A stretch of DNA of 64,000 nt from Acinetobacter sp. XH1741. GTDB taxonomy: Bacteria; Pseudomonadota; Gammaproteobacteria; Pseudomonadales; Moraxellaceae. The stretch covers positions 62,001-126,000 of the forward strand of contig NZ_CP157428.1 in NCBI RefSeq assembly GCF_041021895.1, read 5' to 3'. The notes beneath the pieces are model-generated. The model had not been told where the DNA came from. It was given only the letters and a program-made list of their open reading frames with translations, and did not search any database. Position numbers and translations under genes: made by a program. Shown here piece after piece: positions 29,198 through 38,782 of the stretch (within the stretch, counting starts at the first letter, position 1; each line of letters begins with the position of its first letter).

Positions 29198-29226
29198 ATT
29201 ATAACGATTGTTTAAGTCTTATGCAA
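29198..29226 (-). promoter_or_regulatory. Promoter of the S10 ribosomal protein run
   Basis: On the minus strand there is a -35 box TTGCAT (29226-29221), a 17-bp spacer and a perfect -10 box TATAAT (29203-29198). Initiation is expected near 29191, giving a leader of about 160 nt. Confidence 0.85.
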
Positions 29227-29282
29227 TTCTCTTTTTCTATTTTTTGTTCAAATCCTGCTTTAGCCGAGTATTCATAACTCAT

Positions 29283-30011
29283 CTAAGCATTTATCACAAA
29301 CTCAATCGCTTTATTTAACAGTTGATTACCTTGTTCAAACTTTTGTGCTTCTGAATATTGTAATTCATGCGCAGATTGAACATATTCTCCATTAAAAATA
29401 GCCAGCTCCTCTTCATTTTCAAGTAGGAGTTGCAAAGACGCCGGAGTCATTTCCGGATGAAATTGAAAACCCAATACATTTTTCCCAATTTGATAAACCT
29501 GATTACGACAAGCGATGCTCTCTGCCAAGCGTATAGCGCCTTTAGGTATTTCAAATGTTTCGCTATGCCATTGCATCACTTTCATTTTTTCAGGCAACGG
29601 AAAGCTCTCTTGAGGTAAGTTTGCAACTCTCTGAACGGTTGACCACCCCAGTTCCTGATAACGGTTACGACTAACTGCTGCACCTAATGCATTTGCAATT
29701 AACTGTCCACCCAAGCAAAGACCTATAGCTGGTTTACCTGCTGCTAAATATCGACGCAACCATCTTTTTTCTATTTTAAGCCACGGATAATTAGCCTCGT
29801 CATTTACACTCATGGTTCCACCCATGATCAATAACAAGTCAACCTCTTCAATCTGAGGTAAAGCTTCTATTTCTAAAGACCGATCAACCGGAAGTGCAAA
29901 AAACTCAGTAGAGCTAATGGTCGCATGATGAGCTTTTAAAAATGAATAACAACTTCCAAATCCTTCACCAGCGATATGTTGAAAATAATGAACACGTAAA
30001 TGCGACTTCAT
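29283..30011 (-). CDS. Class I glutamine amidotransferase-like protein
   Basis: The 242 residues from the ATG at 30011 (MKSHLRVHYFQH) contain the full triad: Cys99 in GLCLGGQ, and His185 and Glu187 in FQFHPE. This resembles stand-alone GATase1 proteins of the GuaA-like type, which hydrolyse glutamine or related gamma-glutamyl compounds. No synthetase partner is adjacent. The frame can be extended 19 codons upstream to 30068, but that part looks non-coding. The substrate is not known. Confidence 0.85.
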   Translation of the reverse strand: MKSHLRVHYFQHIAGEGFGSCYSFLKAHHATISSTEFFALPVDRSLEIEALPQIEEVDLLLIMGGTMSVNDEANYPWLKIEKRWLRRYLAAGKPAIGLCLGGQLIANALGAAVSRNRYQELGWSTVQRVANLPQESFPLPEKMKVMQWHSETFEIPKGAIRLAESIACRNQVYQIGKNVLGFQFHPEMTPASLQLLLENEEELAIFNGEYVQSAHELQYSEAQKFEQGNQLLNKAIEFVINA

Positions 30012-30179
30012 GCGCTTAAACCTATTGTTGTTAGAATGTTGATTTGATCTTTGCAAAAATAAAGCCAAGTTTTTAAAGAATACAATTCAAGTAACTAAAC
30101 CTCTTAGAAAAAATCAAAAATCTAGCGAATAGACACATTTTCTCTTAATCTAATCTTATTATTTAAAGCATAGCGCACT

Positions 30180-31370
30180 ATGAAAAAGCATAACGATTTC
30201 CAGACTCGCCTCATTCATGCACCACGAAAAGCACCGCAATTTATTGAAACAGTGCAACCTCCCGTATTTCGTGCATCGACTATTATTTTTAAATCGACTT
30301 CGCACCTTTTTGATCGCCATTGGACTGATCCTTATGACTACAGTTATGGCACACACGGCACCCCCACTACTTTCACCTTAGGCGACAATATTGCGCAAAT
30401 TGAAGGTGGAACGCATTGTTTACTTGCACCAAGTGGGCTATCAGCAATTAATATTGTGAACTCAGCATTTTTAAGCACCAATGATGAAGTATGGGTGCCA
30501 GACAATATTTATGGACCAAATCTAGAACATTTGAGTTATTTGCAGAGTCAATATGGTATTCAGGTAAAAGTATATAACCCCATTGATGCTTCAAGTTTTC
30601 AACCCACTGAAAACAGTAAACTACTATGGTTAGAAGCTGCGGGTTCGGTTACTTTAGAATTCCCTGATCTCAAAAACCTAGTCATAAAAGCTAAAAAACA
30701 TGGTGTATTAACAGCGCTTGATAATACTTGGGGAGCAGGGCTGGCTTTCAATGCTTTTGATTTTTCCGATGAGCATTTATCAGTCGACTTAACCGTCCAC
30801 GCACTGACCAAATATCCAAGTGGTGGTGGTGATATTTTAATGGGCAGCATTGTTACTCGTGATGAAAAGCTTCATCACCGTTTATTCCGCACCCATGCCA
30901 TTTTAGGTATTGCAGTTTCTGGAGATGATACCGCTCAAATTCAACGCAGTCTTGCTCATATGTCTCTGCGCTATGAACAGCAGTCATCCAATGCTGAAAC
31001 ATTACTTAGATGGTTAAAGGAACAATCTCAATTTTCGCAAGTTTTACACCCAAGTGACGAAACCTCCCCTGGCCATCAATATTGGCAAGAAATCTGCACT
31101 AATGGTCAGAGTGCCGGTTTAGTCAGTGTTATTTTCAAGCCCGACTATGACTTAAAGGCAGTCCGTCGTTTTTGTGATGCGCTTAGACTCTTTAAACTTG
31201 GGTTTAGTTGGGGTGGACCAGTTAGCCTGGTAATGCTTTATGATTTAAAAATGATGAGAAAGCTTGAGAATACACATTTACAACAAGGTTTATTGGTTCG
31301 ATTCTGTATAGGGCTAGAAGATCCCCAAGATTTAATCCAAGATATCCAAAACGCACTGCAACAGCTGTAA
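30180..31370 (+). CDS. metC: Cystathionine beta-lyase-like PLP enzyme
   Basis: The 396 residues match the Cys/Met metabolism PLP family: YGTHGTPT, the pyridine-binding Asp181 (DNTWGAG) and the Schiff-base lysine Lys211 in HALTKYPSGGGD. The GTHG and SGGGD contexts match MetC-type beta-lyases, which cleave cystathionine to homocysteine, pyruvate and ammonia. A gamma-synthase or other beta-lyase activity is possible. No strong ribosome-binding site is seen at the ATG. Confidence 0.82.
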   Translation: MKKHNDFQTRLIHAPRKAPQFIETVQPPVFRASTIIFKSTSHLFDRHWTDPYDYSYGTHGTPTTFTLGDNIAQIEGGTHCLLAPSGLSAINIVNSAFLSTNDEVWVPDNIYGPNLEHLSYLQSQYGIQVKVYNPIDASSFQPTENSKLLWLEAAGSVTLEFPDLKNLVIKAKKHGVLTALDNTWGAGLAFNAFDFSDEHLSVDLTVHALTKYPSGGGDILMGSIVTRDEKLHHRLFRTHAILGIAVSGDDTAQIQRSLAHMSLRYEQQSSNAETLLRWLKEQSQFSQVLHPSDETSPGHQYWQEICTNGQSAGLVSVIFKPDYDLKAVRRFCDALRLFKLGFSWGGPVSLVMLYDLKMMRKLENTHLQQGLLVRFCIGLEDPQDLIQDIQNALQQL

Positions 31371-31411
31371 AACGAAAATATGAATAGTGGCTCGCAACAA
31401 GGGATAAATAT

Positions 31412-32947
31412 ATGGGTACACCGATTGTTATTGCTAAAAATACGAATGACACATCAAAAGAAATTGTTTTGCTTTCTCAATTTGCCAACCGTCATGGCCT
31501 AATTGCAGGTGCAACAGGCACAGGTAAAACTGTCACTTTAAAGGTTCTTGCAGAAAGTTTTTCCCGAATCGGCGTGCCCGTATTTCTTGCCGATGCAAAA
31601 GGTGATGTTTCAAGTCTCGCAAAAGCCGGAGAAGCTTCAGATAAATTTAATGAACGCTTAAAGCTTCTACAAATTGATAGTGTTCCATTTGCCGCCAATC
31701 CTGTCATTTTCTGGGACTTATTTGGCCAACAAGGCCACCCTATTCGAACCACTATTTCTGAAATTGGGCCAATTTTATTGGCTCGTATTCTCAACTTAAA
31801 TGACACTCAAGAAGGTGTCTTATCTGCGGTGTTTCGTATTGCAGATGATCAAGGATTGCTGTTAGTCGACTTTAAAGATTTAAAGGCGATGATCACCTTT
31901 GTCAGTGAACATGCAGCAGAGTTTAAAGCTGAATATGGCAATTTGTCTCCAGCGAGCTTAGGAGCAATTCAACGCAATCTTCTTGCTCTTGCCGACCAAG
32001 GTGGAGAGCAGTTTTTTGGAGAGCCTGCTTTAGATATTTTAGACTTTATACAAACCGACACAAATGGACACGGCTATATCAATATTCTTGCTGCTGACAA
32101 GCTCATGAATACTCCTAAGTTATATGCTACTTTCTTGTTATGGATGCTTTCGGAGCTATTTGAAAAACTCCCTGAGGTCGGTGACCTAGATAAACCTAAG
32201 CTAGTCTTTTTCTTTGATGAAGCTCATTTGTTATTTGATAATGCCAGCCAAGCTCTACAAGAAAAAATTCAACAAGTGGTCCGTTTGATTCGCTCTAAAG
32301 GTGTCGGCATTTATTTTATTACACAAAATCCACTTGATTTACCAGAAAATGTTCTGGGACAGCTTGGTAACCGTGTACAACATGCATTACGCGCATTTAC
32401 CCCTAAAGATCAAAAAGCTGTAAAAACCGCAGCCGATACCTTTCGCTCTAATCCAGACTTCAAAGTGGATGAAGCTATTACACAATTAGCTGTAGGTGAA
32501 GCACTTATTAGTTGCCTAGATGAGCAAGGTACACCGCAAATTGTCGAACGTGGTTGGGTCATGCCTCCTTATTCTTCTTTTACCCCCATCACGCCTGAAG
32601 AACGAAAAAGTTTGATTGCACAAAGTATTATTGCTGGTGTCTATGAGCAAGCTATAGACCGCGAAAGTGCTTATGAAATGCTTCAGAACAAAGTCGCTGA
32701 GCGAGAGCAACAGAAACAAGATGCCGAGCTTGCAAAAGAACAAGAAGCTTTAGCGAAGCAACAAGCCAAGGAGCAAGAAAGATTAGCACGTGATCAACAA
32801 AAGGAAGAAGAACGTGCTGCCAGAGAGCGTGCAAAACTAACTCAAGATATTGTTGGAACTTTTGCAAAAAGTGCTGCTCGAAGTTTAGGGGGTAGTACAG
32901 GACAAAAATTAGTACGAGGACTACTCGGCTCATTATTTGGAAAATAA
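31412..32947 (+). CDS. HerA/YjgR-like P-loop ATPase
   Basis: The 511 residues include Walker A GATGTGKT (33-40), a Walker B-type segment [10 protein letters not shown] and the sensor region [20 protein letters not shown]. This fits the DUF853 / YjgR branch of HerA-FtsK helicase-like ATPases, whose role is unknown. A Gln/Glu/Lys/Ala-rich coiled coil (about 425-475) precedes a Gly/Ser-rich C-terminus. It follows metC by 41 bp and may share its transcript; a terminator follows. Confidence 0.85.
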   Translation: MGTPIVIAKNTNDTSKEIVLLSQFANRHGLIAGATGTGKTVTLKVLAESFSRIGVPVFLADAKGDVSSLAKAGEASDKFNERLKLLQIDSVPFAANPVIFWDLFGQQGHPIRTTISEIGPILLARILNLNDTQEGVLSAVFRIADDQGLLLVDFKDLKAMITFVSEHAAEFKAEYGNLSPASLGAIQRNLLALADQGGEQFFGEPALDILDFIQTDTNGHGYINILAADKLMNTPKLYATFLLWMLSELFEKLPEVGDLDKPKLVFFFDEAHLLFDNASQALQEKIQQVVRLIRSKGVGIYFITQNPLDLPENVLGQLGNRVQHALRAFTPKDQKAVKTAADTFRSNPDFKVDEAITQLAVGEALISCLDEQGTPQIVERGWVMPPYSSFTPITPEERKSLIAQSIIAGVYEQAIDRESAYEMLQNKVAEREQQKQDAELAKEQEALAKQQAKEQERLARDQQKEEERAARERAKLTQDIVGTFAKSAARSLGGSTGQKLVRGLLGSLFGK

Positions 32948-32976
32948 AAAATCCAACTAGATCATTATTTTATTTC

Positions 32977-33005
32977 AAGGGATTTAATATCCCTTAATTT
33001 TTTTA
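32977..33005 (+). terminator. Terminator after the HerA-like gene
   Basis: AAGGGAT and ATCCCTT flank loop TTAAT and are followed by AATTTTTTT. Confidence 0.75.
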
Positions 33006-33025
33006 AGGTTTTTGTAAAAAAGCTA

Positions 33026-33054
33026 TTGCGACAATTTTTTTAAAGATGTATTTT
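33026..33054 (+). promoter_or_regulatory. Promoter of the globin gene
   Basis: TTGCGA (33026-33031) and TATTTT (33049-33054) are spaced 17 bp apart. The -10 box lies inside the NsrR palindrome, so bound NsrR would block RNA polymerase. Confidence 0.55.
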
Positions 33055-33065
33055 AAATACATCTT
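33043..33065. promoter_or_regulatory. NsrR-binding site
   Basis: The sequence AAGATGTATTT-T-AAATACATCTT is a perfect 11-1-11 inverted repeat and matches the known NsrR operator form (AAGATGyATTT with its reverse). It lies 28 bp before the globin start; nsrR itself is the next gene, so nitric oxide-responsive autoregulation is likely. Confidence 0.88.
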
Positions 33066-33092
33066 ATATAGCCAGATAATTAAGGTCTAGCC

Positions 33093-33857
33093 ATGACTCC
33101 ACAACAAATTGAACTCGTTAAATCTACTGTATCGGTTTTACGTGAACACGGCGTTACGCTGACTACATACTTTTATAAGCGTATGTTGAATAACAACCCA
33201 GAATTAAAAAATGTTTTTAATCTTGATGATCAAACCAGCCTACGCCAACCTCGTGCCCTTGCAGCAGCGGTACTCGCATATGCGGAAAACATTGAAAACC
33301 CTACGGTGCTTGCCAAAGCAGTTGAACGTATTACCACCAAGCATGTAAGTTTAGATATTCAGCCAGATCAATATGCAATTGTGGGCGACAACTTACTTCA
33401 TTCAATTAGTGAAGTTTTAAATGTTCCTTTTGAATCCGAACTGATTGAAGCTTGGAAACAAGCTTATTTACAGTTAGCGGATATTTTAATTGGTGTTGAA
33501 AAACAAAAATATGAACAGCTGGAGAGTTTAAAAGGTGGATGGGCTGGCTGGCGTTCATTTGAAATTACACAAATTGATCCACTTGAATCTGGCAAACGCT
33601 TTACATTAAAAGCGACAGATCATGAAGACGTATTAACTAGTCCAGCAAATGCTTTTATTTCTGTAAAAGTTCAGGTTCCTGAGCAACAGCTTGAACAACC
33701 TAAAGCTTTTAAATTTACAGAGGCTCAAGAAAACAATACTTATCATTTTGATGTTCAGCCTGAAGAAAATCATACAGAGTTCTCAGTTCCGAACATTTTG
33801 CTTGAGCATTATAGAGTTGGCGATCAAGTACAAGTTTCAGCTCCTTTAACGCTGTAA
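33093..33857 (+). CDS. Flavohaemoglobin-like globin with a degenerate reductase domain
   Basis: The N-terminal about 140 residues match the flavohaemoglobin (Hmp) globin: the distal Tyr region YFYKRML, the proximal His in TKHVSLDI and the QYAIVG motif are conserved. A beta-barrel resembling the FAD domain follows (GGWAGWRSFEI), but its FAD-binding RxYS motif is missing and there is no NAD-binding domain. The protein ends at 254 residues, against about 400 for Hmp. It may bind or detoxify nitric oxide using another reductase, or act as a sensor. The NsrR site upstream supports a nitrosative-stress role. Confidence 0.82.
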   Translation: MTPQQIELVKSTVSVLREHGVTLTTYFYKRMLNNNPELKNVFNLDDQTSLRQPRALAAAVLAYAENIENPTVLAKAVERITTKHVSLDIQPDQYAIVGDNLLHSISEVLNVPFESELIEAWKQAYLQLADILIGVEKQKYEQLESLKGGWAGWRSFEITQIDPLESGKRFTLKATDHEDVLTSPANAFISVKVQVPEQQLEQPKAFKFTEAQENNTYHFDVQPEENHTEFSVPNILLEHYRVGDQVQVSAPLTL

Positions 33858-33943
33858 CTTAAAAAGCTCTAGCCTGAAAGTTTTATTCTTTAGACTTTCA
33901 GGCTAAGATGATCGTCCTTTCAACCCTTAGTTTTCTGGTGATC

Positions 33944-34381
33944 ATGCAACTTAATAAATTTACCGATTATGCTTTGCGAATATTAATGTATGTCGCTCGT
34001 CCAAGTGATGCACCATACACGATTGCAGAAATCGCTAAAGATTTATATGTTTCGCAAAATCATCTTGTGAAGGTTGTCCATTTTATGGGCAAACAAGAGT
34101 GGATTATTACCATTCGTGGGAAAGGTGGTGGAATTCGCTTAAATCCCAAAGCTTTAGATTTAAAGCTCGGTGCTATTGTACGAATTTTACAAGGTGACCA
34201 TCAAATTGTTGAATGTAATACCCCACCTTGTGTATTACGTTCCCATTGCGGCTTAAAAGGAATTCTTGATCAGGCTTTAGAAAGTTTCTATCAAAGTTTA
34301 GATCAATATACGTTGGGTGAAGTCCTACAACAGCCTAAATCTGCTTCAAACACCTCCCCTATAGACTTTTTACAAATCTAA
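33944..34381 (+). CDS. nsrR: Nitric oxide-sensing repressor NsrR (Rrf2 family)
   Basis: The 145 residues from the ATG at 33944 (MQLNKFTDYALRILMYVA, the Rrf2 start) contain a winged helix-turn-helix and the [Fe-S] cysteines Cys91, Cys96 and Cys102 in CNTPPCVLRSHC. The Cx4Cx5C spacing matches E. coli NsrR. Nitric oxide destroys the cluster and relieves repression. The frame extends 12 codons upstream, but that part is not conserved. It follows the globin gene by 86 bp. Confidence 0.9.
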   Translation: MQLNKFTDYALRILMYVARPSDAPYTIAEIAKDLYVSQNHLVKVVHFMGKQEWIITIRGKGGGIRLNPKALDLKLGAIVRILQGDHQIVECNTPPCVLRSHCGLKGILDQALESFYQSLDQYTLGEVLQQPKSASNTSPIDFLQI

Positions 34382-34424
34382 TGCGTGTAATTCTATTTAT
34401 CTTTACAAGCAAGCTTACTGAAAA

Positions 34425-34454
34425 TTAGCAAGAATAACCAAGCTCCTTTATACT
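34425..34454 (+). promoter_or_regulatory. Possible promoter of yihA
   Basis: TTAGCA (34425-34430) and TATACT (34449-34454) are separated by 18 bp, followed by a GC-rich stretch GGCGCG. The start codon is 36 bp downstream. Confidence 0.45.
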
Positions 34455-34489
34455 AGGCGCGAGCCCTCTCATTTAAAAAGTTATTTTTT

Positions 34490-35266
34490 ATGCGTCGTAG
34501 TGAAAAATCGAAAGACACCAAAGCCAGACTCGCACCCAAGCAAAAGATCAGTTATGAAAAGAAACCAGATCCAGCGATCACGGAATATGCCGTGCAATCT
34601 TTGAACTGGTTACGCCAAGCTGAATTTTTAATGAGTGCACCTAAATTGGCACTTTGTGTTGAAGATAGTGGCTACGAAATTGCTTTTGCAGGACGCTCAA
34701 ATGCTGGTAAGTCCAGTGCTATTAATGCTTTAACTAACAAAAAGCAACTCGCGCGCGCTTCTAAAAAGCCTGGCCGTACTCAAATGATTAACTTCTTTAG
34801 TCTGGGTAACCCTGCTCAACGCTTGGTTGACCTTCCAGGTTATGGCTATGCTGCCGTACCAGAAGATATGAAGCGTGTTTGGCAAAAAGAATTAGAAAAC
34901 TATTTAATCCATCGTAAAAGCTTACAAGGCTTGGTATTACTTATGGATATTCGCCATCCACTACAGCATTTTGACATGATGATGCTAGAGTGGGCTTATT
35001 CACGCCATCTATTTGTACATATTCTTTTAACTAAAGCAGACAAACTTAACCGCGGTCCAGCGAACAAAGTCTTGCTTGAAGTTAAACAACAACTGAAAAA
35101 AATGAAGCTTGATTTTTCTATTCAGCTTTTCTCATCACTTAACAAATTAGGTTTAGAAGAACTCGCAAGTGTAATGGCTGGACGCTTACATTTTACGCTC
35201 GATCAGCAGACAGAATTTGACGTTGATGCAATCCCTGAAGCAAGCGATGAGGATGCAGAAGAGTAA
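34490..35266 (+). CDS. yihA: Ribosome biogenesis GTPase YihA/YsxC (EngB)
   Basis: A 258-residue GTPase of the EngB group. G1 GRSNAGKS is at 68-75, G3 is DLPGYG, and G4 is TKADK. It assists late assembly of the 50S subunit and is usually essential. It has a basic N-terminal extension of about 30 residues and an acidic C-terminus (EASDEDAEE). Confidence 0.94.
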   Translation: MRRSEKSKDTKARLAPKQKISYEKKPDPAITEYAVQSLNWLRQAEFLMSAPKLALCVEDSGYEIAFAGRSNAGKSSAINALTNKKQLARASKKPGRTQMINFFSLGNPAQRLVDLPGYGYAAVPEDMKRVWQKELENYLIHRKSLQGLVLLMDIRHPLQHFDMMMLEWAYSRHLFVHILLTKADKLNRGPANKVLLEVKQQLKKMKLDFSIQLFSSLNKLGLEELASVMAGRLHFTLDQQTEFDVDAIPEASDEDAEE

Positions 35267-35312
35267 ATCGTCAAAACAGATACAATTTCTTCATTAAATT
35301 TATATTCAATTG

Positions 35313-35350
35313 GCCCCTATTGCTAAACACAAATGCAGGGGCTTTTTTTA
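35313..35350 (+). terminator. Terminator after yihA
   Basis: GCCCCT (35313-35318) and AGGGGC (35337-35342) enclose an 18-nt loop that can extend the stem (TTGC/GC pairs), and the stem is followed by TTTTTTT. Confidence 0.75.
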
Positions 35351-35392
35351 TACTCGTTATAACTTCATCGAGTTAAAAATCAGGACTAAATG

Positions 35393-36340
35393 ATGAAATT
35401 GCTATCTTTTTTGAAGAATAAGGCTTTAGGTTCTTCTATTGATTATAAAATTCTTCCACGCAAAGTAAAATTTGACTGGAAAGAAACCCCTGTAGACTGG
35501 ATTCCAAACCAACCGTTTGCAAGTTATTTTATTAATGAAATTAATAACATTTTGCCTGCTGGAGAGTTCTGGTTCTGCCGACTATATAACAAGGTTTTAC
35601 CTCGTATTACCGATGAAAAACTTAAACAGGATGTACAAGCATTTATTCGCCAAGAGGCAATGCACGCAAATGCACACACCTCTGCCAATAAAGAATATTT
35701 AAGCGCACGTAATATTGATATCCAGAGAAATCTGGACATTATGAATTATCTATTTACCACCGCTTTGGCAGATAAACCTTTTGACAAAGAAGTTCCAAAG
35801 GTTTTACAAGAACAATGGGATCTATTCCGTTTAGGTGTTATTGCAACTGTTGAACACATGACCTGTGTACTCGGTAAATATGCGCTTTATAACAAACGTT
35901 GGGAAGAATTAGGTGCCGACCCAGAAATGGTAGATTTGGTTAAATGGCATGGGTCTGAAGAAATTGAACATCGCACTGTTGCTTTCGATTTGTACCGCCA
36001 CTTAGGGGGTGGTTATATCCCACGTTATTATTTGAGTCTTGCCGTCATTGTACTGGTGCTTGGATTATGGGTAGATGGCGCTGCGCATATTATGAAACAA
36101 GACCCTCGCTTTGCTGATGCTTACAAATCTAGATTTTTCCCGGCTTGGGTTGCTTTAGAATGGTACAAAATTAGCCGAAAAGATAATCAGGTTTTACCAA
36201 ACCCAATCTGGCTTATTGCTCAGCAAATTGATTACCTTATGCCTTGGTATGATCCTGTTAAAGAAGGTAGCACCGAAGATGCGATAAGTTATTTATCTCA
36301 ATCTCCAGCAGCGAAACGAGCAGAATTACAAGCAGCTTAA
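35393..36340 (+). CDS. Putative metal-dependent hydrolase (PF10118-like)
   Basis: The 315 residues from the second of two adjacent ATGs (MKLLSFLKNK) contain clusters that look like di-metal ligands: RQEAMHANAH, ATVEHMT and SEEIEHR, in a helical ferritin-like arrangement. A hydrophobic segment (LSLAVIVLVLGLWVD) suggests membrane association. This pattern fits the uncharacterised metal-dependent hydrolase family PF10118; substrate unknown. It is monocistronic between two terminators. Confidence 0.75.
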   Translation: MKLLSFLKNKALGSSIDYKILPRKVKFDWKETPVDWIPNQPFASYFINEINNILPAGEFWFCRLYNKVLPRITDEKLKQDVQAFIRQEAMHANAHTSANKEYLSARNIDIQRNLDIMNYLFTTALADKPFDKEVPKVLQEQWDLFRLGVIATVEHMTCVLGKYALYNKRWEELGADPEMVDLVKWHGSEEIEHRTVAFDLYRHLGGGYIPRYYLSLAVIVLVLGLWVDGAAHIMKQDPRFADAYKSRFFPAWVALEWYKISRKDNQVLPNPIWLIAQQIDYLMPWYDPVKEGSTEDAISYLSQSPAAKRAELQAA

Positions 36341-36344
36341 AATT

Positions 36345-36373
36345 AAAAAAGCAGGATATAAATCCTGCTTTTT
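36345..36373. terminator. Bidirectional terminator
   Basis: AAAAAAGCAGGAT and ATCCTGCTTTTT pair around a short ATAA loop between the convergent hydrolase and symporter genes. Confidence 0.88.
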
Positions 36374-36382
36374 ATTTATGGG

Positions 36383-37621
36383 TTAAATACTGATATCTTT
36401 ATCTTTGGTATATCGATCTACTACCACACTAATCATCATATCACCCTGCACATTTACAACTGTTCTTACCGTATCGAGTAGACGATCGATTGGAAGTAAA
36501 ATAGCAATCGCTTCAGCGGGCAATCCCACAGACTGCAACACCATAATCATGGTGACCATACCCGCACTCGGAATTCCTGGTGCTCCAAGTGATGCAATCA
36601 TTGCAGTTAAACACACAACAATTTGTTGCGTCAGATTTAAATCAAGCCCAACTAGATTTGCCACGAATAGTGCTGCGGCAGCTTCATATAAAGCTGTTCC
36701 ATCCATATTAAGCTGTGTGCCTAATGGAATCACAAAACCCGCAGTTTGAGGACGAACGCCCAAGTTCTCCTGTGCACACTTCATACTCAGCGGCATAGTG
36801 GCAGAGCTAGAACTTGTTGCAAATGCAGTAATTAAAGCGGTACGAGTGCCTTTGAAAAAAGTCCAAGGACTCATACGACCAAAAATCCAAAGCAATAATG
36901 GCAAAACAACAGCGCCATGAAAAATAGTGGTTCCTGTTACCACAACGGCAAACTCAGCCAGTCGACTTAATACCGAAATGTCTTCTGTAGCCATTAATTT
37001 AGCAAGTAATGCAAAAATTCCTAAGGGGGCCAGTTTCATAACCCAACCCACCAACATCATCATCATTTCAAAAAACTGATGACTCAATAAGCGAATGCTC
37101 TTAAAACGCTCTCCGCCCTGAACCAAAGCAACACCTACCAGTAGTGCAAACACCACAACAGCTAAGACATTTCCATCACTAAATGCTTTAAATGGGTTAA
37201 TTAAAGTATTTTGAATAAAGTTAGTAAAGAATGTTGCTGGGTTTAAACTATCTGGTGCTTGATAGTTTTGCATAGATGTCTGAAAAATTGAGATATCTAT
37301 ACCACGGCCAACTTCAAATAAATGAGCACAGCTAATACCTAAAATTAAGGCCAAGGTTGTGGTCGTAAGACAGCACAAGAAAGTGATTTTCCAAACTGGG
37401 CCTAGTTGCCCACCCGCTTGTAAATTTGAAACTCCGACCACAATCGAGCTAAAAATTAACGGCACCAGCAACATTTTAAGTAGCCCAATAAAAACGCTAC
37501 TTAATACACCTAACCCATATAAACTATGCTTTACAAAAGCAGTATCTGGATACAGAGTAAGCAGGAAGCCAAAGGCTAAACCTAAAATGGCAGCAATCAG
37601 AATTTGTGTATTTAAGTTCAT
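36383..37621 (-). CDS. Dicarboxylate/amino acid:cation symporter
   Basis: A membrane protein of about 412 residues in the DAACS (GltP/DctA) family. The serine-rich SSSSATMPLSM motif, the NMDGTALYEA segment and GIPSAGMVTMI are the hallmarks of the two hairpins and TM7-8 region, which bind substrate and Na+ or H+. The start at 37621 (MNLNTQILIA) fits the family; the frame opens at a GTG at 37702 that would add 27 hydrophilic residues. Whether it takes up glutamate, aspartate or C4-dicarboxylates cannot be told. Confidence 0.88.
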   Translation of the reverse strand: MNLNTQILIAAILGLAFGFLLTLYPDTAFVKHSLYGLGVLSSVFIGLLKMLLVPLIFSSIVVGVSNLQAGGQLGPVWKITFLCCLTTTTLALILGISCAHLFEVGRGIDISIFQTSMQNYQAPDSLNPATFFTNFIQNTLINPFKAFSDGNVLAVVVFALLVGVALVQGGERFKSIRLLSHQFFEMMMMLVGWVMKLAPLGIFALLAKLMATEDISVLSRLAEFAVVVTGTTIFHGAVVLPLLLWIFGRMSPWTFFKGTRTALITAFATSSSSATMPLSMKCAQENLGVRPQTAGFVIPLGTQLNMDGTALYEAAAALFVANLVGLDLNLTQQIVVCLTAMIASLGAPGIPSAGMVTMIMVLQSVGLPAEAIAILLPIDRLLDTVRTVVNVQGDMMISVVVDRYTKDKDISI

Positions 37622-37719
37622 ATCAACATTATTTTTTTCAGTAGGCAATCCTTGTGCAAATATGACATGAGCCTGCTTTTCGTTCGAGCAATTTTTTGTC
37701 ACATCCTTTGAATTAAAAA

Positions 37720-37745
37720 TAAAAAAGCCATCTTTTAGATGGCCC
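37720..37745 (-). terminator. Terminator after tesB
   Basis: Read on the minus strand, GCCATCT and AGATGGC form a stem with a 3-nt loop, followed by TTTTTTATTTTT. It lies about 10 bp after the tesB stop. Confidence 0.8.
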
Positions 37746-37753
37746 TCTATTAT

Positions 37754-38626
37754 TTATTGCGTTTCAATTTCCCGCAAACGGATTAAACCTTCTTGCACCG
37801 TACTACATACGAGTTGCCCATTTTGCCACATACGTCCAAAATTCAAACCGCGAGAAGCTGCGCTCACTGTTGCTTCCATGTCATAGAGCATCCACTCATC
37901 GGCACGAAGTGGGCGATGGAAGTAAATCGCATGGTCGATACTGGCACACTGTAAGCTTGGAGAAATATAACTTAAGCCATGTGGTCTTAAAGCTGTTGTC
38001 ATCAGCGTAAAGTCTGAGTAAAACGCTACAATTGCTTGATGCAAGGCAATGTCATCAAGCTGTTTTGGAATACGGTCATGCGTACGGATGTAGTGCGCAT
38101 TAAACGGTGCTTCAGGCTGTGGTTGAAATGGATTGACTGGATCAATCGGACGGATTTCAACATGGCGCTCACGCATAAAACTTGCACGAACATTTTCAGG
38201 TACAAAATTAAGAATACCTTCTTTTAGTTCATTTTCTGACTTTAAAGTTTCGGGAGCTGGGTAGTCTGGTTCTGGATGTTGGTAGTTCAACCCTTCTTCA
38301 GGATTGGCAAAAGACACCATCGCCGAAAAGATGATTCGCCCATGCTGAATTGCACGTACTTGACGGCTGACAAAGCTTTTTCCATCACGTAAACGATCAA
38401 CTTCATAGATGATTGGGGCATTAATATCGCCACCATACAAAAAGTAAGCATGCATAGAATGCGCAGGGCGATCGGTTGTATAAGAAGCAGCGCGCAGTGC
38501 CTGCCCTAAAACCTGACCTCCAAAAACACGTTTACCGACCAAATTACGGCTAATTCCACGGTAAATATTTTCTTCAAGCTTTTCTAAAGTGAGTAGCTCA
38601 ACCAGTTCTTGGGTTAACGCATTCAT
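37754..38626 (-). CDS. tesB: Acyl-CoA thioesterase II
   Basis: A 290-residue double-hotdog enzyme hydrolysing medium- and long-chain acyl-CoA. Family features are RVFGGQVLGQALRAA near the start and ASIDHAIYFHRP near the C-terminus, which carries the Asp of the active site. I prefer the ATG at 38626 (MNALTQ) because AAGG lies 8 bp upstream; the frame also has an ATG five codons earlier. Confidence 0.92.
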   Translation of the reverse strand: MNALTQELVELLTLEKLEENIYRGISRNLVGKRVFGGQVLGQALRAASYTTDRPAHSMHAYFLYGGDINAPIIYEVDRLRDGKSFVSRQVRAIQHGRIIFSAMVSFANPEEGLNYQHPEPDYPAPETLKSENELKEGILNFVPENVRASFMRERHVEIRPIDPVNPFQPQPEAPFNAHYIRTHDRIPKQLDDIALHQAIVAFYSDFTLMTTALRPHGLSYISPSLQCASIDHAIYFHRPLRADEWMLYDMEATVSAASRGLNFGRMWQNGQLVCSTVQEGLIRLREIETQ

Positions 38627-38782
38627 GAGAGATACCTTCATATTGCAGGCAAAAATTCGTATTAAAGGACAGATGTGTAGAATCTATTGTGCCATAAAAA
38701 ACTATTTGTACATGGAACAATCAGTCAACTTCTGACGAACTTTGCCTTTATAACAGCTAAAAATACGATTTTTAACGATAAA

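Noticed and set aside
38721..38748. GGAAC...TCTGA resembling a sigma-E promoter upstream of plsB
   Set aside because: The spacing is about 10 bp, much shorter than the 16-17 bp that sigma-E needs.
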